Part shown: positions 1-12,581 of the stretch, piece by piece | How the letters are laid out: every line of letters starts with the position of its first letter | How positions within the stretch are numbered: the stretch's first letter is position 1 | Origin: Stratiolaelaps scimitus | Lineage: Eukaryota > Arthropoda > Arachnida > Mesostigmata > Laelapidae | Length of the DNA stretch: 64,000 nt | NCBI GenBank assembly: GCA_019614645.1 | Contig: JABWDB010000017.1 | Location: 1,488,001 to 1,552,000, forward strand | Direction: 5' to 3' | Translations under genes and position numbers: made by a program | The notes under the pieces: generated by a model | Database searches by the model: none | What the model was told of the DNA's origin: nothing | Seen by the model: only the letters and a program-made list of their open reading frames with translations

Positions 1-3000
1 AATAATAATTGTGTAATAGTTAACGTAAGCTTCCTGTTTCGCTTAAGTATATTCTAGCAAGCAGCTATCTCGTATCTATATAGCCGCAGTTGACGACTTC
101 GTTAGATCAAAAGGAATAAGTGATCAGGTTTTAATCTTAGCGTACGCGAGCGAGGCAGAGCTCTATGGAGCAAAGCTGGATCTATTTCACCTGAATCGGC
201 GTCTCCACAGCAACCCATCACTTGTAATAACTACGTTCCGCAACGCACTTTCTGCCGAGTGAAAATAGGCTAAGCGAGTACATACTTTTGTTCTCTGCGT
301 CCTCACTGACGATCAGTTGAGAACAATCGTGTGTCCAATTAAAAGTTTACGTGCAAAGCTAGATTATACTGTGCATGGCCACCAAAGTCTCCTCGCTAGG
401 TAATGACCAATTCGCGCCGACTCAATGGGGACTCGTTGGGGGAGGGACCAGAAGGTATTTGAATCGCCTTACCCGTGTTGAGATGTCAAACCTCAGTGAA
501 TTGCGGTACGGAGTTACACGAACTGTGACGACAAAGGCCAGGAAAGATGTGATCCAAGAAGCTGTCGGAAAGGCTGTACCGGTACTGGGTCATAGTTTGT
601 AAGTGCAGAACCATAAGCAGTATAACCATATAACAGGATTAGTTCGCACGAAGGAAACGATATGTATGTTGAATCAAAGGTAAGGTGTCATTGCATACCT
701 ATGAAGTAATTCCTTTGGGGACATAAATCGTACGAGCATCATGATCTGCTTACATGCTGATCATCACTGTGTTGTTCTTATTTTAGTAAATTTACTAATA
801 ACTAATTAGCATATATATATGTTTATTAAAGCTGTAGATGGAGACTGTATATTTCACATGTTAACGGAAAGGAATAGTCCTCCCATTCCAGCTCTCCTCG
901 TTTGCCTATATTCTCCAACTGGCAACATCGAGAAAAAACTCACCCAAGGTCACCACTGATACCACAATACAATACGTCTCCTGAATCTTTAGCAAGTATT
1001 TATGGAACGTCTACTGACCTAGTTTGCTTGTGGCATACGCCTATGAAAAAGCGCTTCTATATCTCATTCTCAGCTGTCTGCCTTTTATGGCAGGCCTCGA
1101 TACAGCTGTGTGTTTCAGGGATATATCAGAAGAGGAGGCTCGATACGAATTGGGGTGTTTAGGCCACACGAAAGGATTAGTTTTTATTCTGCCCTATTCT
1201 GTTTTTAGCCTTATCCGGGCGGCCGTTTATCCTGGACGCATCTACCCTTATCTCCAGAAACCTACATGTGTAGTGACGGCAGCGTGATATTCATAGGGTC
1301 ATGTCAGCCACATCCCAGCAAGCCGAGCATCCTGGGGATTGAACCGGCAATTAAATCGTGCTGCTGTTCATAGTCTCCATGGCAACCTCATCTAACGATG
1401 CGTATTAGCCACCGAGGCCACGCCGCTGTGGCCTCATCAGATATCCGCACGGCCTTGGGTTCCACCTCCTACAATATCCTGTTTTCCACACTCTAAAACC
1501 ACAACAATTATCTGGCAACAGTTCTGGTCTAATGAGAACTCCAGCTTAAAAAATTCGCCTGCGCGCAGCATTATGCTAGAAGCTTCGATAGAACCCTCGC
1601 ATCGTCTCCGATATTCAGAGTACTGCCAGCAACGTATCGTCGTTTAACAGCTAGTTCACAACTCTCCGTCTTCCCAGAAAGACGTTCCTTTCCACGGCAC
1701 TTTCGCCCACGTTTTCCCTCGTTGATCCACGTTAAGGGAATCCAATGGGCCCATCCCATCTCCTTGCACTCGCTGTTTTGCGTCGATGGTCGCGTTGGAC
1801 CTGCGCACTGCTACACGTTGTTCCATCACGTACGCAACGTAGATGTAGACATAGATTGTAACACGGTAGCCCTGTATCACCAGAATACGATTAAACAGCA
1901 TCACGTCTATTCCGTGTCGGGCCTCGATTTTTCTGGTATTCACATTTACTTTAGGTAACATTGATCTGACACGACTCTCCTCAGTCTGGAATAGCGCGAA
2001 TTAACTGACTCACATGAAACGCGCGTGCCGATAATACGGCGTACAAATATACGGCCTATATATATATATATATATATATATATGGTGAGGCCTTAAATCA
2101 GCTCAATTTTATACGTAATGTGTTTCTTGTTGTGGCAGCAATTTTACACGATATAGAACTGATAACTAATAGAAAAGAGAATCACAACGTATTTATTTCT
2201 GGAAATCAAATTAAGTTCGACATTTTCGTCATTCAAAATCACCTCCTCACAGCTGGGTAAATGGTCTCGGACGACAGGCGTTCGACATCCATGAGCTACA
2301 CGTCGAAATCTCTTCAAGACAGTACAATTCGTCAGTAGATGTCACCGTTAAACGACAGAGCATCTCGAATTGACAAAGCAACTGTAAAGGAATCACATAC
2401 CACGAAAACAATCCCCTGATGCCCTCCAACGCACAACTTGAGACAGGATTAGCGTGTCGTTCATCTGTGTTGTCCTCTAATTAATTCAACAGATACAGTA
2501 ACTTTGTCATTGTATATGAAGAACGGGGAAGGGATTAACGTTTGGGATCTTCTAGGGACATTCGCCAAACACTCTGCGAGGCTGCAATTACATAATAGTT
2601 GCTAAAAAAAAACCATTTGACTGTACGGGGCACAGAGTGACAAACAATTCTGGCGGTTGTACGCTACACGGTATTCAAAAACGTTGAAACAACGCAACTA
2701 GACCAATTGACAATGTAAAAAAACATCTTTACTCATTTATAAAAAGCGGATTTATTAGGAAGGTATGCTGATAAACAAAAACACGTGGCAATGATTCAAT
2801 TTGTAATTCATTGGCCCATGCGATAGGATGCTTGTCGTAAACAAACGGTTGTAGACGGCTTGTTCTCGATTAGTTTCGACTATTTTCTGTCCGATTGAGA
2901 GAGGCTCATATCTGGGGTCCACAGACCGAATCGTGTGTTACTAAATAAATTCCATCAACACCTTTACGGTAACGTCATAGTCGGCGAGGTCCTCCGCGAT

Positions 3001-4149
3001 CATCTGTCGGGCAGAGCCCAGCGTTACAGTGATCGAATGAAAGTGGCTCAATTTGGACGAACATGATACAATTGATTCGATGTGAACAAACTGCTTTGTG
3101 CGCTGCTGCTTCTGCTATTTTTATTGTCTATTTCTATGCTCATGCGTGTATTTAAGAAGTATGTAAGTTTGTTTCATACTAGCTAATACATCAATGAACA
3201 AAATAAAATTTGGGGATATGATACATATTCCATATGTCGGATGTCCATGAATGAGGAGGAAGGCATAGAATAAGTGCTGCCATGTCTCTCTGACTGAAGT
3301 ACAACCAACTCATTAGCAGGTATGGCACATGTCGGGACACGGCATTTTGTGATCCGGCACCCTTTGGCTGGCCACATTGCACACATATCAGGGCTGTTGG
3401 TCCTGCGAGTCTGTCGGCTTGAACAAGGGCAATCAATTCCAGGAAGGTGCAGTATATTGACACCAGACAATCTGTTCAGTTCGACTCGGAGAACCTCGGC
3501 GGCCTCTGTCGATCGGTGGTCGACTTAGAAACGCGTTCGACGCCACTGTTTCTGGACAAACATACGTTCGTATACTCAAGGGAAATCCTGCTGAGCTGCT
3601 AAGCTCATATTAATATATCTAATTAGATGAGCATGGGTGTGCTTCCAAAAATTCATAATTTCTTTATACAATATACAGCTAATGGCTGTTGATCAGTTCA
3701 AACGGTTGAATCGCACTGTCTCCCCATATCAGAAATGGACCGAAATCCGCCTATACGAGACTCTCTACGGCGATGTCCAGCATTATCAACACTAAATAAA
3801 GACAACAATGAATGACGCATTATAACTCGACGAGACTCTATTTTCTCGAACTTCGTGAATATAAATCAATCAACGAAGCACACAATGTCCACCAAAGCTG
3901 ATGTACGTGATTCTATAATTTCGTTGTCAATCTGCAGGACGTTTCTAGCGCAGCTGATACGAGTTAACCATGTGGCCCTCTAGTGCAAAGGGAGTCTCCT
4001 GCCACAGGACGCCGCACGTCTGTCAACGCGAAAACAGCAACGAGCACGGGCAATATCGTCGCTTCATGATGAATAGCGGTCATAAACAGCGAGTACAGTA
4101 GATGTACTATACAGCTCGGTTTCATCAGCTGACCAGAACTGCTATATAT
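1..4149. other. No confident gene
   Basis: AT-rich sequence with only short unconvincing frames, including ATG 375 (75 codons, favourable start context, no domain) and ATG 1024 (87 codons). It contains an (AT)n tract (2061-2083) and a tRNA-like remnant around 1334-1415. I see nothing else I can support. Confidence 0.4.
1325..1420 (-). repeat. Degenerate tRNA-like sequence
   Basis: Box B GGTTCAATCCCC at 1334-1345 (minus) with box-A-like TGGCTAATACGCATCG near 1398-1413. The stems are imperfect, so it is a tRNA-derived repeat or pseudogene rather than a gene. Confidence 0.3.
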
Positions 4150-6830
4150 TGTGACGTTGAAGTCGCAGAGTTACGTGGACCCACAGCGAAAAAGAGCGAG
4201 AGCGAGAGACAGAGCTAGCGAGAGAACTCTCTCACTACTTCGTTATCAAAGTCACAGAGATCCCAAATGCGATGTTCTGTACTGGGACCAGAAGCCTATT
4301 TGCATGTTGCTGATCTACCCATTTCGCAAGACCCTTCGTCAGACCCCCTGTCTGTCTGCCTGCACAAAACTCACTCGCTTACTCACGCATCTCCCTCGCT
4401 CGTTGTCATACGTGATGATTATATCTTGGTGTTCTTTTTGTCTTGATCAACCAGGACACGTACCTTTTCCTCTGATCCTCTCCGCGACGTCTATCGCCCC
4501 AATGTTCGCCCGCGGGGATCTGGTGACCTCGGCTCCGATATCTGGCTCGATCCAGCGGGGTGCTATGCAACCGTCGCCTGGCGTTCGGTTGCTTTCCACG
4601 GTCCGAGCTCGTCACATCTATCCTCACCAGTAGCAGATCCCTCGTTCATCCATCCATAGACTGGGGGACACGCACACATAATTAGCACGCAATCAGAGCG
4701 GAGTGATGATGACATCGTCACTCATGAGCCTCAACCTCAGCGACAGACACACAATATAAATACAAGTGGATCCACTCAGCATTCACTGCTAAGAGCGACA
4801 CAATGTCACAATGTCACTATTCTATAATACATCTACACAAACGCAGGCACGATCAGCACGGACCAAGCAGCTAACAACAACAGATCGACGAACTGAATCG
4901 CCACCACCGCTGTCACCATTAGCTCTCTCGCTTTCACGAGAGTTGCCACAGATACGCGTGGCACTGATGTTGGCACTGTTGTCGCTGTCACGTTGGTTTT
5001 CAATGGTTGTTAGTAGCTGTTGTTAATTACTATTCATCACTAGCGTGATTGTTTCCGCTCACATGCTCGTCACACCGAACCTCGTCTGCCAACCAGATGT
5101 GATCCTTGTCGTGCCTCCTCTGCTGCTGTTGCTTGGCCTGCACGAGCACACGCGCTTGCCGCGATTCGACGGTAGCTTCAACGTTGGACATAGAACGCCA
5201 TCCCTCAACACCACCTCCTATTGGCGATCGTGCGGCTGATGCGATTCAACGGCCCGCAGCGTTGGAGGCCGTGGAGGCGACGACAGCGGCTGCTGCAGCA
5301 CCACCACTGCCGACAACTACTGCTCAACAAGCGGCCTGCTGCACGTACGTGCCTATCTACGTGCATGCACACTGATCTCGCCTTTGTGCCTGCCTCGTCG
5401 ATGTCGTCTACGTTAACCGTGTGAGTGTTATCAACGCTGTGACGAATCGAGGTTGTTGTGTACGGGTTCGCGCTCCCGTTTCAACACGCGCCTACGGAGA
5501 ACAAACGAACGAACGTGGAATCGAATCGGCTGCTGCTGCTGCTCGCCGCTCTGCTCCGGTCTCTCACACCTTTTGCTGTGCGGCTGCTGCTATCGAAAGT
5601 AGAAGAGTGGCCCCAGCCGCTTTAGAAGAGATGGGGGCCGTCTGGGGCTGATCGTAGCGAGAAGGGGCCTACGAGATGGTCCTGTATATGTAGTGCTGTT
5701 GGCGGGGGCTGCTGCTCTTGCTGCTGAGGCTGTCTGTGCTGGCGGCGACGGCGGCGGCGGCGCTGGGGTAGCCGCGTGATGGTGGCCCTCAAACGTTCCC
5801 TTTCTCAAGGAACGCCGCACAGCGCGCACGCTCGCGTTTGCAGTGAACAGGCCGAGGTGGCGCAGGACGCAGGCAGTGGATGCCTGTGGATGCTTCGAGC
5901 GTCGTCGTCGTATGTCCGCTCGTCTCTACCGGTTCGTTTTGCGTTCTCTCCGCAACACTATTCACCTATCCGATTCATTACTGATAGACAGCGCTTCGCA
6001 TCGATGGGCCTGCGAGGCTCGTTCGATGCGTTCAGTGCGTTTCCTTCATACGACCGTTCATTCGCCGATCCGGGTGGACATCGTGGATGACGGACTGGCC
6101 AGGCCAAAACACGAAAATGGAACCCCTCCTCCTTCCCCTCGTCCTCGTCGTCCAGACAAAGACCAGTGGAAAGGGAACAGCAGCGGCGGAAGTGGACGGC
6201 AAAATGAACGACACTAACATGGACGAAATGACCGAACCCTCGAGGATACGGACCCTCCACGCTTCCCTCTGTCTCTTCGCATTTTTGTTGCGGAACACAC
6301 CACCAAAGTTGGTCGGGTCCGGCACGATGCAAGGGATACGGGACACGCAGCTTGAAGGACTTCTACACGCACCCAGACGAGACCAACACATACACTTGGC
6401 GCTTGCTCCGATACTCATACGGCTACCTTCAAGCTACATGTACATTGCATGAGCAGAACGCTCGCGCGTTCGGGGGCGGGGTATAGTATGTTCAGACGAC
6501 GGGTCACTGTTTCGTCAGTGGGCGCTGTGTGTGTGTGGGGGTATCACACGGTGGACTCTCCCTCTCAGTCAGGCCGAGGGCCTACCGTCTCATTCCTACG
6601 TCCTGTCCTTGCAGCCAGCCAACTACCTACCCACCCACACCCCTCGGGGCGTGTGCTCTCCCAAATCGTTGGTCGAGGAGGAAGGGAGAAAGCGAGAGTA
6701 GTAACAAGGGATCAGGACAAAGAACGGGTCCAAAGCGCATGCGCGCAGCAGGACCAACAGGCTCGCCTTGTCGCTGTTGTAACCCCGATGGGACTTCCCC
6801 AATAAAGAGCTGACTAAGGGCGCCAACGAT
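4150..6830. other. GC-rich, CTG/CGG- and GA-rich island
   Basis: Base composition rises well above the surroundings. There are GAGAGCGAGAGAC-like repeats (4190-4240), CTG/GCTGCTG runs (5100-5140, 5280-5320, 5528-5595, 5706-5730) and a (GGC)n run (5741-5765). Many overlapping frames are open on both strands but none shows a recognisable domain, and they are mostly Ser/Ala/Pro/Arg-rich. This looks like a promoter and 5' UTR region, possibly for a gene with downstream exons outside or unrecognised. The TATA/initiator pair at 4755 lies inside it. Confidence 0.4.
4755..4790 (+). promoter_or_regulatory. TATA-box plus initiator-like core promoter
   Basis: TATAAATA begins at 4755, and an initiator-like TTCACTG has its A at 4785, exactly 30 bp downstream, the classical spacing. 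It sits at the left part of a GC-rich island, downstream of a (GA)-rich stretch (about 4190-4240) that could bind GAGA-type factors. No coding exon downstream is convincing: the first frames (ATG at 4811) encode Ser/Thr-rich low-complexity peptides. It may serve a gene with a long 5' UTR. Confidence 0.4.
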
Positions 6831-9800
6831 TGTGGCGAGTGATGTGTCCTGCCCCTGGCCGCCCACATCCAGTCGGCAGCAGTGGCTATGCCGGATGCTG
6901 GCTCATGTCCATTCTATCCTCAAGTCAATCCTGTGGGGTGACCAGGGGACAGCACCGTCACCAGCATCCGCAGACGTTAGAGAGGCAATCCTACACAGCA
7001 GGATGACCACAGATGAGCGTACACGCACGGATGACCAAGCTGTGGTCAAGGTGGAAAAGGGCGGCGGAGTTGGCTGTGCACGCGGCTCGCGTTATGGGCA
7101 ACGTGCCAAGGACGACGTAGTAATACAGAAACGAACGCCCACGTCTATCGCTTGTATGATGCGATGCGTCTTTGACAACGTTTCCTCATATCTGCCCGTT
7201 AACGCCTGTCCCCTGCTCTCGATTTTAGACATATATGAAATTTGTACTACGATGTTTCCGAAATTAGGGAAGCATATCACATTACGTTACATTATAGTTC
7301 GATTAGAGAAGAGGGTCGTGAGCGAAATATAATATATGTCTTGTTAGATGTATTGTATAATAGTCTTGCAACAAACAAATGCGGGCGTATCCACACGGAA
7401 TCGGGGGAGTACCATACAGATTTGGCTATAGCTTATACATGGTACGGTAATATAGTGAAGATGTGCTGACTTTCAAAGATGTTTGTTGTTAACTAATTTG
7501 ATAGGTACTAGAGATGCGCGGAGGGTGTTGCATAAATGGTAGCAATATATTCGAATCTAAATTGCAAACGATTATTTGAATCGTTTCTCGTTGCACTACG
7601 AGGCTGATACGAAGGGGACGAAGAACAAGAATGATTGACTTTTATACTAAGTTATTGATATATGTCATCTGCAAATATGTCCGATGAAGCGGAGGATTTG
7701 AGTGAATTAGGATTACGATCAATTCGATCTGTATTTCGATTTCTCCACATTCGTCGTCACAAACTCCAAGTTTCATATGCTCAAGATCCTTGACGGCAAC
7801 TTACTCAGCTTACTCAGCCTACTTCGCTAAATTAATGCTTCACTAAACTCGCACATCATATTTCCGCTTCCAACCGAGAGAATATACAAACATATATAGA
7901 ATAGGACCACCATATAGGACCACCATATATAGAATCGGTATCATGTCGAGATCATTACCGCCGATATAGCCTCCGTTGAATACTGGTCTTCATCCCTTCA
8001 GTAACATTATCTGACATCATATATGTGTGTGCCACAACTAATGTGGGCAGGTCGTGAAAACGACCAATTTGTCTGTTCCGTTCATTGTGTGATGAGTAGA
8101 GAGACATTTGCTCGTCTCGGCTCTACGTCGGAGAGCCTTGATGACGATGAGCGTTTCGGTAGCGACGCATCACTACCCTACTCAACTCCAAGCTCACGTA
8201 ATACTTAACGAATGCGTGTGTCATGTGGCGTTATGAGCGTTTTATGATGATAACGTTCGCTGCATTAAAACATGCATTAGGACATGCGCCCCCAGCTTCT
8301 GCTATCAGGTTTGGCGTCCAGCGATCAACCCGGGACAAAGAAGGCCGACATTTGAGAGTCACTTCCGCCCAATGTTGTCTTTCTGTCCAGCGTTAACATT
8401 AGTTTGACGTGTGTCGGCTTGGTTACAGAGGCTGCGTAAAGTGCACACAACTTGTCGCGGCTTCGTAAAGGCACCCCACACACAAGTACGCGACTTTCCA
8501 TGGTTTGTTTTCGCAGTAAGGTGACAAGGTGAATTGAGCCTCGAGTGAGCGGTTGGCTTAGGTAAAATCATCTGCTATCTATGGATTATTGTTGATGTTG
8601 GAAGGGAAGCAGTGCCCAGTGTAAATGGGCTGAAACGAGGTCCATTGACCGGAACACATATGAACATACACTGAGATAGAGAATTAACACACAGAGAAGA
8701 TTTTCTCTGAAACTGTACAATGAGTGCGAAACGAAAGATACTATCAGCGCAGTATGATTTAATTCACACTGATCTGAAAGCGCATTTGCTCAAATTAGGA
8801 AAAAAATCGACTTCTGATTTGGTGACATTACGAGCGCTGGAACCAGGTAAAGTATGCATGGTTAAAGGTGGTGGTGGCCTGGGCGGCTAAGGCGCATCTC
8901 TTTAAGTGCGGTTGACATGAGAATATGGATGAACTGCAACACGATTCGATTTGTTTATTGATTCATTAAAGGAGCTGCAATTTTACAATGCTTAAGCTCT
9001 CTTAATACGTCACGCATATTAAGATGTGTGTGACCCCTGAGTTCAAAAGTACAAGAGCGAGCTCTCAGATTCGTACACATAGGTAATTGTGGATTACCCT
9101 ATAGGGAGGGCAACGTTTTGACACTTCCTCCTGAAGTGCGGCAACGTCGTATATATATATATATTTTTTTTTTAAATATATATATATATACGTGTATACT
9201 TGTATATATGTGTATATATTATATATACACATATATTCAAGTACGTATGTGTGAAAAGCGCTTAGTGTAAGTTGCTTAGATATAATGCGTAGCTCTAGAC
9301 AATCCGCCAAAGCTACACAACCGTTGGCGACAAATCCTGCTCACTGTTGAAATACTACTGCTCAATACCACTGATCTTCATCATAGAGAGACCGCCAAAT
9401 AGAGGTTTGAATAATTTCATGTTTGAATCCTGTATCGAATGTTCATAGGAGCGTAAGACATCATTCTTCACATAGAGCTAAAACAGTTTTTGCCTCCAAT
9501 GTCTTCATTTCTATGGTGACCCTTTGCATTACTGCACAGTCGTCAAACATTCTGCCTACAGCCCACTGACTTCAAGGGACTCTAAAGCACCAGCAACCAG
9601 TGCCGTAACGATCTGCACCGTTCTGTGACCCAATAGACTCCTCGGTTCCCTCCTTGTACGAGACAAAATTTAGAAGATTGGTTTCCATCTCTCATTACGT
9701 TTCTTGCTAGCTTTCATTCTCGGTCGCTGCTATCGGGAGCCTTTGTCGACTGTATCGTTATCCTAACATCGCACGGAACAGATAAGCCATATAGCAGCGT

Positions 9801-10295
9801 ATAGGATTGTCGATTTATGCGCGTACTGAGAGGCCGAACGGTGTGGATCAAATGGGTGATCGCTGAGATAAATTTCGCCTCTTCGCCCGTCATGGGCCAT
9901 AGTAGGTGAGGGCAGCATTCATGAAGCGACACGTAGGCAGCCTGCTTGCATGGTAAGTGCCTCAGCTATTTGGCCGTCACTAGAGGAAAAAACTCCACCC
10001 ACGACAAATGTGTTAGACGGAACCGGGAACGAAGACTCTCTCTCTCTCTCTTCAAACAGCGAGTGGCATTAACAAACTGCTTCCGCCTGGTTCAGTTCTC
10101 GACCCACAAACGACGGACTCAGTTGACCTCACCTTAATAGGAGGTACCCCCAACTGAGCTCGGTGCTGGCTTTAACCCTTTAGTCGGTTGTCGATGCTGC
10201 GTCGATGGACAAGGCGTTTCTGAAGCATAGAAACGTCTTGATATCGGCTGTAGAATCAATAGCAAATAATGAAATGACTCATCAGAGCGGACGAT
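6831..10295. other. Mostly non-coding, microsatellite-bearing
   Basis: Apart from the possible exon at 8720, frames here are short and have no domain. There is a small tandem duplication at about 7904-7930 (AGGACCACCATAT twice) and an (AT)-rich block at 9151-9235 that could form hairpins. The run (TC)n at 10034-10051 lies upstream of the receptor gene. Confidence 0.4.
8720..8841 (+). CDS. Possible small first coding exon
   Basis: An ATG at 8720 opens a frame (MSAKRKILSAQYDLIHTDL, then KAHLLKLGKKSTSDLVTLRALEP) that reaches a good donor CCAG|GTAAAG near 8849; without splicing it ends at 8890 after 56 residues. The residues are charged and helix-prone, unlike chance frames nearby. Splicing there leaves one base over, which would be in phase with an acceptor at 10370 (GCCAG) in front of the gustatory-receptor frame. 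No family is recognised. The link is inference only. Confidence 0.25.
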
Positions 10296-10401
10296 TTGTT
10301 CATACTGGTTTGTGAAGTGATCTGTGCGGACGTTAGCTACTATAGATCAATTACATTTGTAGCTATAGCCAGTGAACGAGACAACGACAGCGGGTTGTTC
10401 A

Positions 10402-11787
10402 ATGTCTGTGATTCCGCCCCGCAGCAAGGAACCCTGGAGAGTTGCGGAACTGCGTTGGACAGCATGGTATCTGCGGATGTTTGGAGTGAATATAAACGAC
10501 AACGTCGTATCGTCGACCCCACTGACGGCGTTGCCGTCGCTGGCGACGTCCACCAGAAAAAAGACCGCCGATCGTGTCAGCCGTTGTCAAAAGCTGTCCA
10601 AGTACAGTCGGCGTGCAGTGGCGGTCGCCAACCTCGTCTGGGTTTTCATCTTCTTAGGCTATTATTGGCGGACGCTATTCCATGTTATCGATCTATCGCA
10701 ATACATGCGCGTCATCCTCAACATCGCCAATGTTGTCGGTCATATGTACGCGTTCTACCTTGTGGCACGCTACGAAGGAGAGATCGGAGAGATCATGGCG
10801 GTGGATCTCCGCCGAACGACAACTCGGACCGTCATCGTCGCCGCTCTGACGATGATGGCCTTCGTATTTCCTGTTCTACGGGGACTGCTGGCCGTACTTC
10901 GAGAAGTTCTCGACCCAATGCGCTACTCGGTCATACGAGTTGTTACAATTCTCCTTTACACACCAATGCGAATCGTTTGGCACCTCTCATTTCTGTTAAG
11001 CTTGTTCGCCCAGCTGGGCGCATTCGATATGGTTCAGGACTTCGAGAGGCGTACACGCTCCCACCAGTCAATCCGAACCTCGCTCGATGTCAACAAGCTC
11101 TCTGAAGAGGCGGTCCTATTCAAGGCCGAGCTGCGATACCGAGTCCAACAGATTAACACGCTATTCTCGTTTCTCGCCATGCACATCTACTTTAAAATCT
11201 TTAAGGCGTTCTTCGTAACCACGAGTCTGATGGTCGTCCGCAGAGGAGCAGCAGATGTGATTTCATGGTGTCTGCCACTCGTTCATTACACGATCGAAAT
11301 AGCCGTGATCTCCTCCGCAAGCACACTGCTCATCGCCGGTTCTCAGCGCTGTACTGACACAGCATTCAGGATCATACAGGGAGACGATTCGGGAACCCGG
11401 CGCAGGTACCGCGCTGCCGACAAACTCGACCCCGTCGAATCCCTCGACAGTGTACACATCCGGCTGCCAAGTCGCAGAAGTAGCAGCTGTAGAGAAAGCG
11501 TCCGAAGTCTGGCGTCCGGCTCTGCACGACAACAACAATCTGCAAGCTGCAATCTGTTCGACAACAACAGTCGAACAAGCTCCGTCGCAGAACTGAAACG
11601 GGTGCTGGACTTTGACGAACGACGAGACGCCTTCACGATTTTCGATGCGTTCGTACTTCGGCGTTCAACGACGGTTACTTTCTTTGCGGGAATGATGTCC
11701 TGCATTTCCATCATTCTGCAGTTCGACTACAAATTTAACCGCGGCCTGGGACTGGAAGACGAGCCCGAAGTGCTAACGAAACACTAA
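10402..11787 (+). CDS. Gustatory-receptor-like seven-transmembrane protein
   Basis: Intronless 461-residue frame with arthropod gustatory-receptor architecture, predicted to be a ligand-gated cation channel of sensory neurons. Hydrophobic segments lie at about residues 73-95, 101-122, 143-167, 178-205, 252-278, 285-313 and 421-441. The last ends CISIILQFDYKF, resembling the family's TM7 signature TY-x5-QF with Thr-Thr-Val before it (TTVTFFAG). The N-terminus is cytoplasmic-like and basic, as expected for the inverted topology. I chose ATG 10402; the frame is open back to 10369, so an upstream exon could add a few residues. The loop between TM6 and TM7 is unusually long (about 325-415) and rich in Ser and Arg. 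GC-ending codons dominate, supporting real coding. Family assignment rests on topology and the TM7 motif; other 7TM families are possible. Confidence 0.7.
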   Translation: MSVIPPRSKEPWRVAELRWTAWYLRMFGVNINDNVVSSTPLTALPSLATSTRKKTADRVSRCQKLSKYSRRAVAVANLVWVFIFLGYYWRTLFHVIDLSQYMRVILNIANVVGHMYAFYLVARYEGEIGEIMAVDLRRTTTRTVIVAALTMMAFVFPVLRGLLAVLREVLDPMRYSVIRVVTILLYTPMRIVWHLSFLLSLFAQLGAFDMVQDFERRTRSHQSIRTSLDVNKLSEEAVLFKAELRYRVQQINTLFSFLAMHIYFKIFKAFFVTTSLMVVRRGAADVISWCLPLVHYTIEIAVISSASTLLIAGSQRCTDTAFRIIQGDDSGTRRRYRAADKLDPVESLDSVHIRLPSRRSSSCRESVRSLASGSARQQQSASCNLFDNNSRTSSVAELKRVLDFDERRDAFTIFDAFVLRRSTTVTFFAGMMSCISIILQFDYKFNRGLGLEDEPEVLTKH

Positions 11788-11990
11788 CGCTTGGGATACT
11801 TTCGATAGCTTTGAGTGAGTTCGTGAGATCGGTACAAACGGCGTTTGCTGTTAGGATCGCTTCGAAAAATGACAAGGAACGAATCAGGGCTACGAAGTTC
11901 GTGCTGCCACTATGCCTTGCGTGGCTGCTCTCGGTTTGGATCGCACACGACGCCCTAATCATAAAGGACCTCAATAATGAAAACACCTAA
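11739..11990 (+). pseudogene. Membrane-protein fragment overlapping and following the receptor gene, possibly otopetrin-like
   Basis: A frame shifted relative to the receptor is open from 11739 to TAA at 11988. It encodes LGILSIALSEFVRSVQTAF, then a basic stretch SKNDKERIRATK, then a helix VLPLCLAWLLSVWIAHDAL. The spacing (QT-x-F, charged loop, then LC-x2-W-x3-W) resembles a helix-loop-helix stretch of otopetrin proton channels, but only by eye. There is no splice donor before the stop. It may be a terminal exon or a remnant of another gene, or the true tail of a longer protein if there is a frameshift near 11760. Confidence 0.3.
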
Positions 11991-12542
11991 CTGAGGCCAG
12001 TTTGCCTTATATGCCGGTCAAAATTTGAGCAACTTAATCGATCGTCGGACCGGCCCCGTGTTTGTTCATCCAATTTGTTGAACGGTAACGAACGTTGAAA
12101 AATGAGCACCAACATTGCCGAAGGTGTGGCCTGTGCCGCAGAAGGTAACCAGAAATAGCCGTTTCAGTCCTAAGAAAAAAGCCAATCATTTTAAGCCATT
12201 CGAATCAGGGAGGAAATGTGAGCACCTTTCATCGATAAAACAACTTCCATCTGCAGTTCTCATGTCACTGTGCTACTTTTTTTTGTTGCAAAAAATTATG
12301 TTGGGGTTCCCTGGAACGATGATCGGTGCAGGGGTTCGTATTTTTTTTTCGTATTTGTTGCATTATTGCACACCGCTGTACCGCCACCGAGATAAAGAAG
12401 TGAGAACGAATGGATGGCATGTTTGCGTGTGTTCATAGATACGAAAGATGTTCCGAACAGGATGCAACCTTCACGGAAGTTCACTAAGATTTTCTAGGAC
12501 AACTTTCTGTGGACTTTTACCGTTTATAACGCGTTATATATA

Positions 12543-12581
<39 letters not shown>

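Noticed and set aside
5590..6452. Several 75-128 codon frames on both strands in the GC-rich island
   Set aside because: High GC lowers stop-codon frequency, the peptides are Arg/Ser/Pro/Ala-rich and overlap each other, and no frame has a domain.
9151..9310. Frame rich in Tyr and Ile
   Set aside because: It is a translation of an (AT)n microsatellite, as are several similar frames at 20.3, 41.7 and 62.8 kb.
10296..11105. 269-codon plus-strand frame overlapping the receptor gene
   Set aside because: It runs in another frame of the receptor sequence, is Arg/Ser/His-rich with no domain, and is explained as a shadow.
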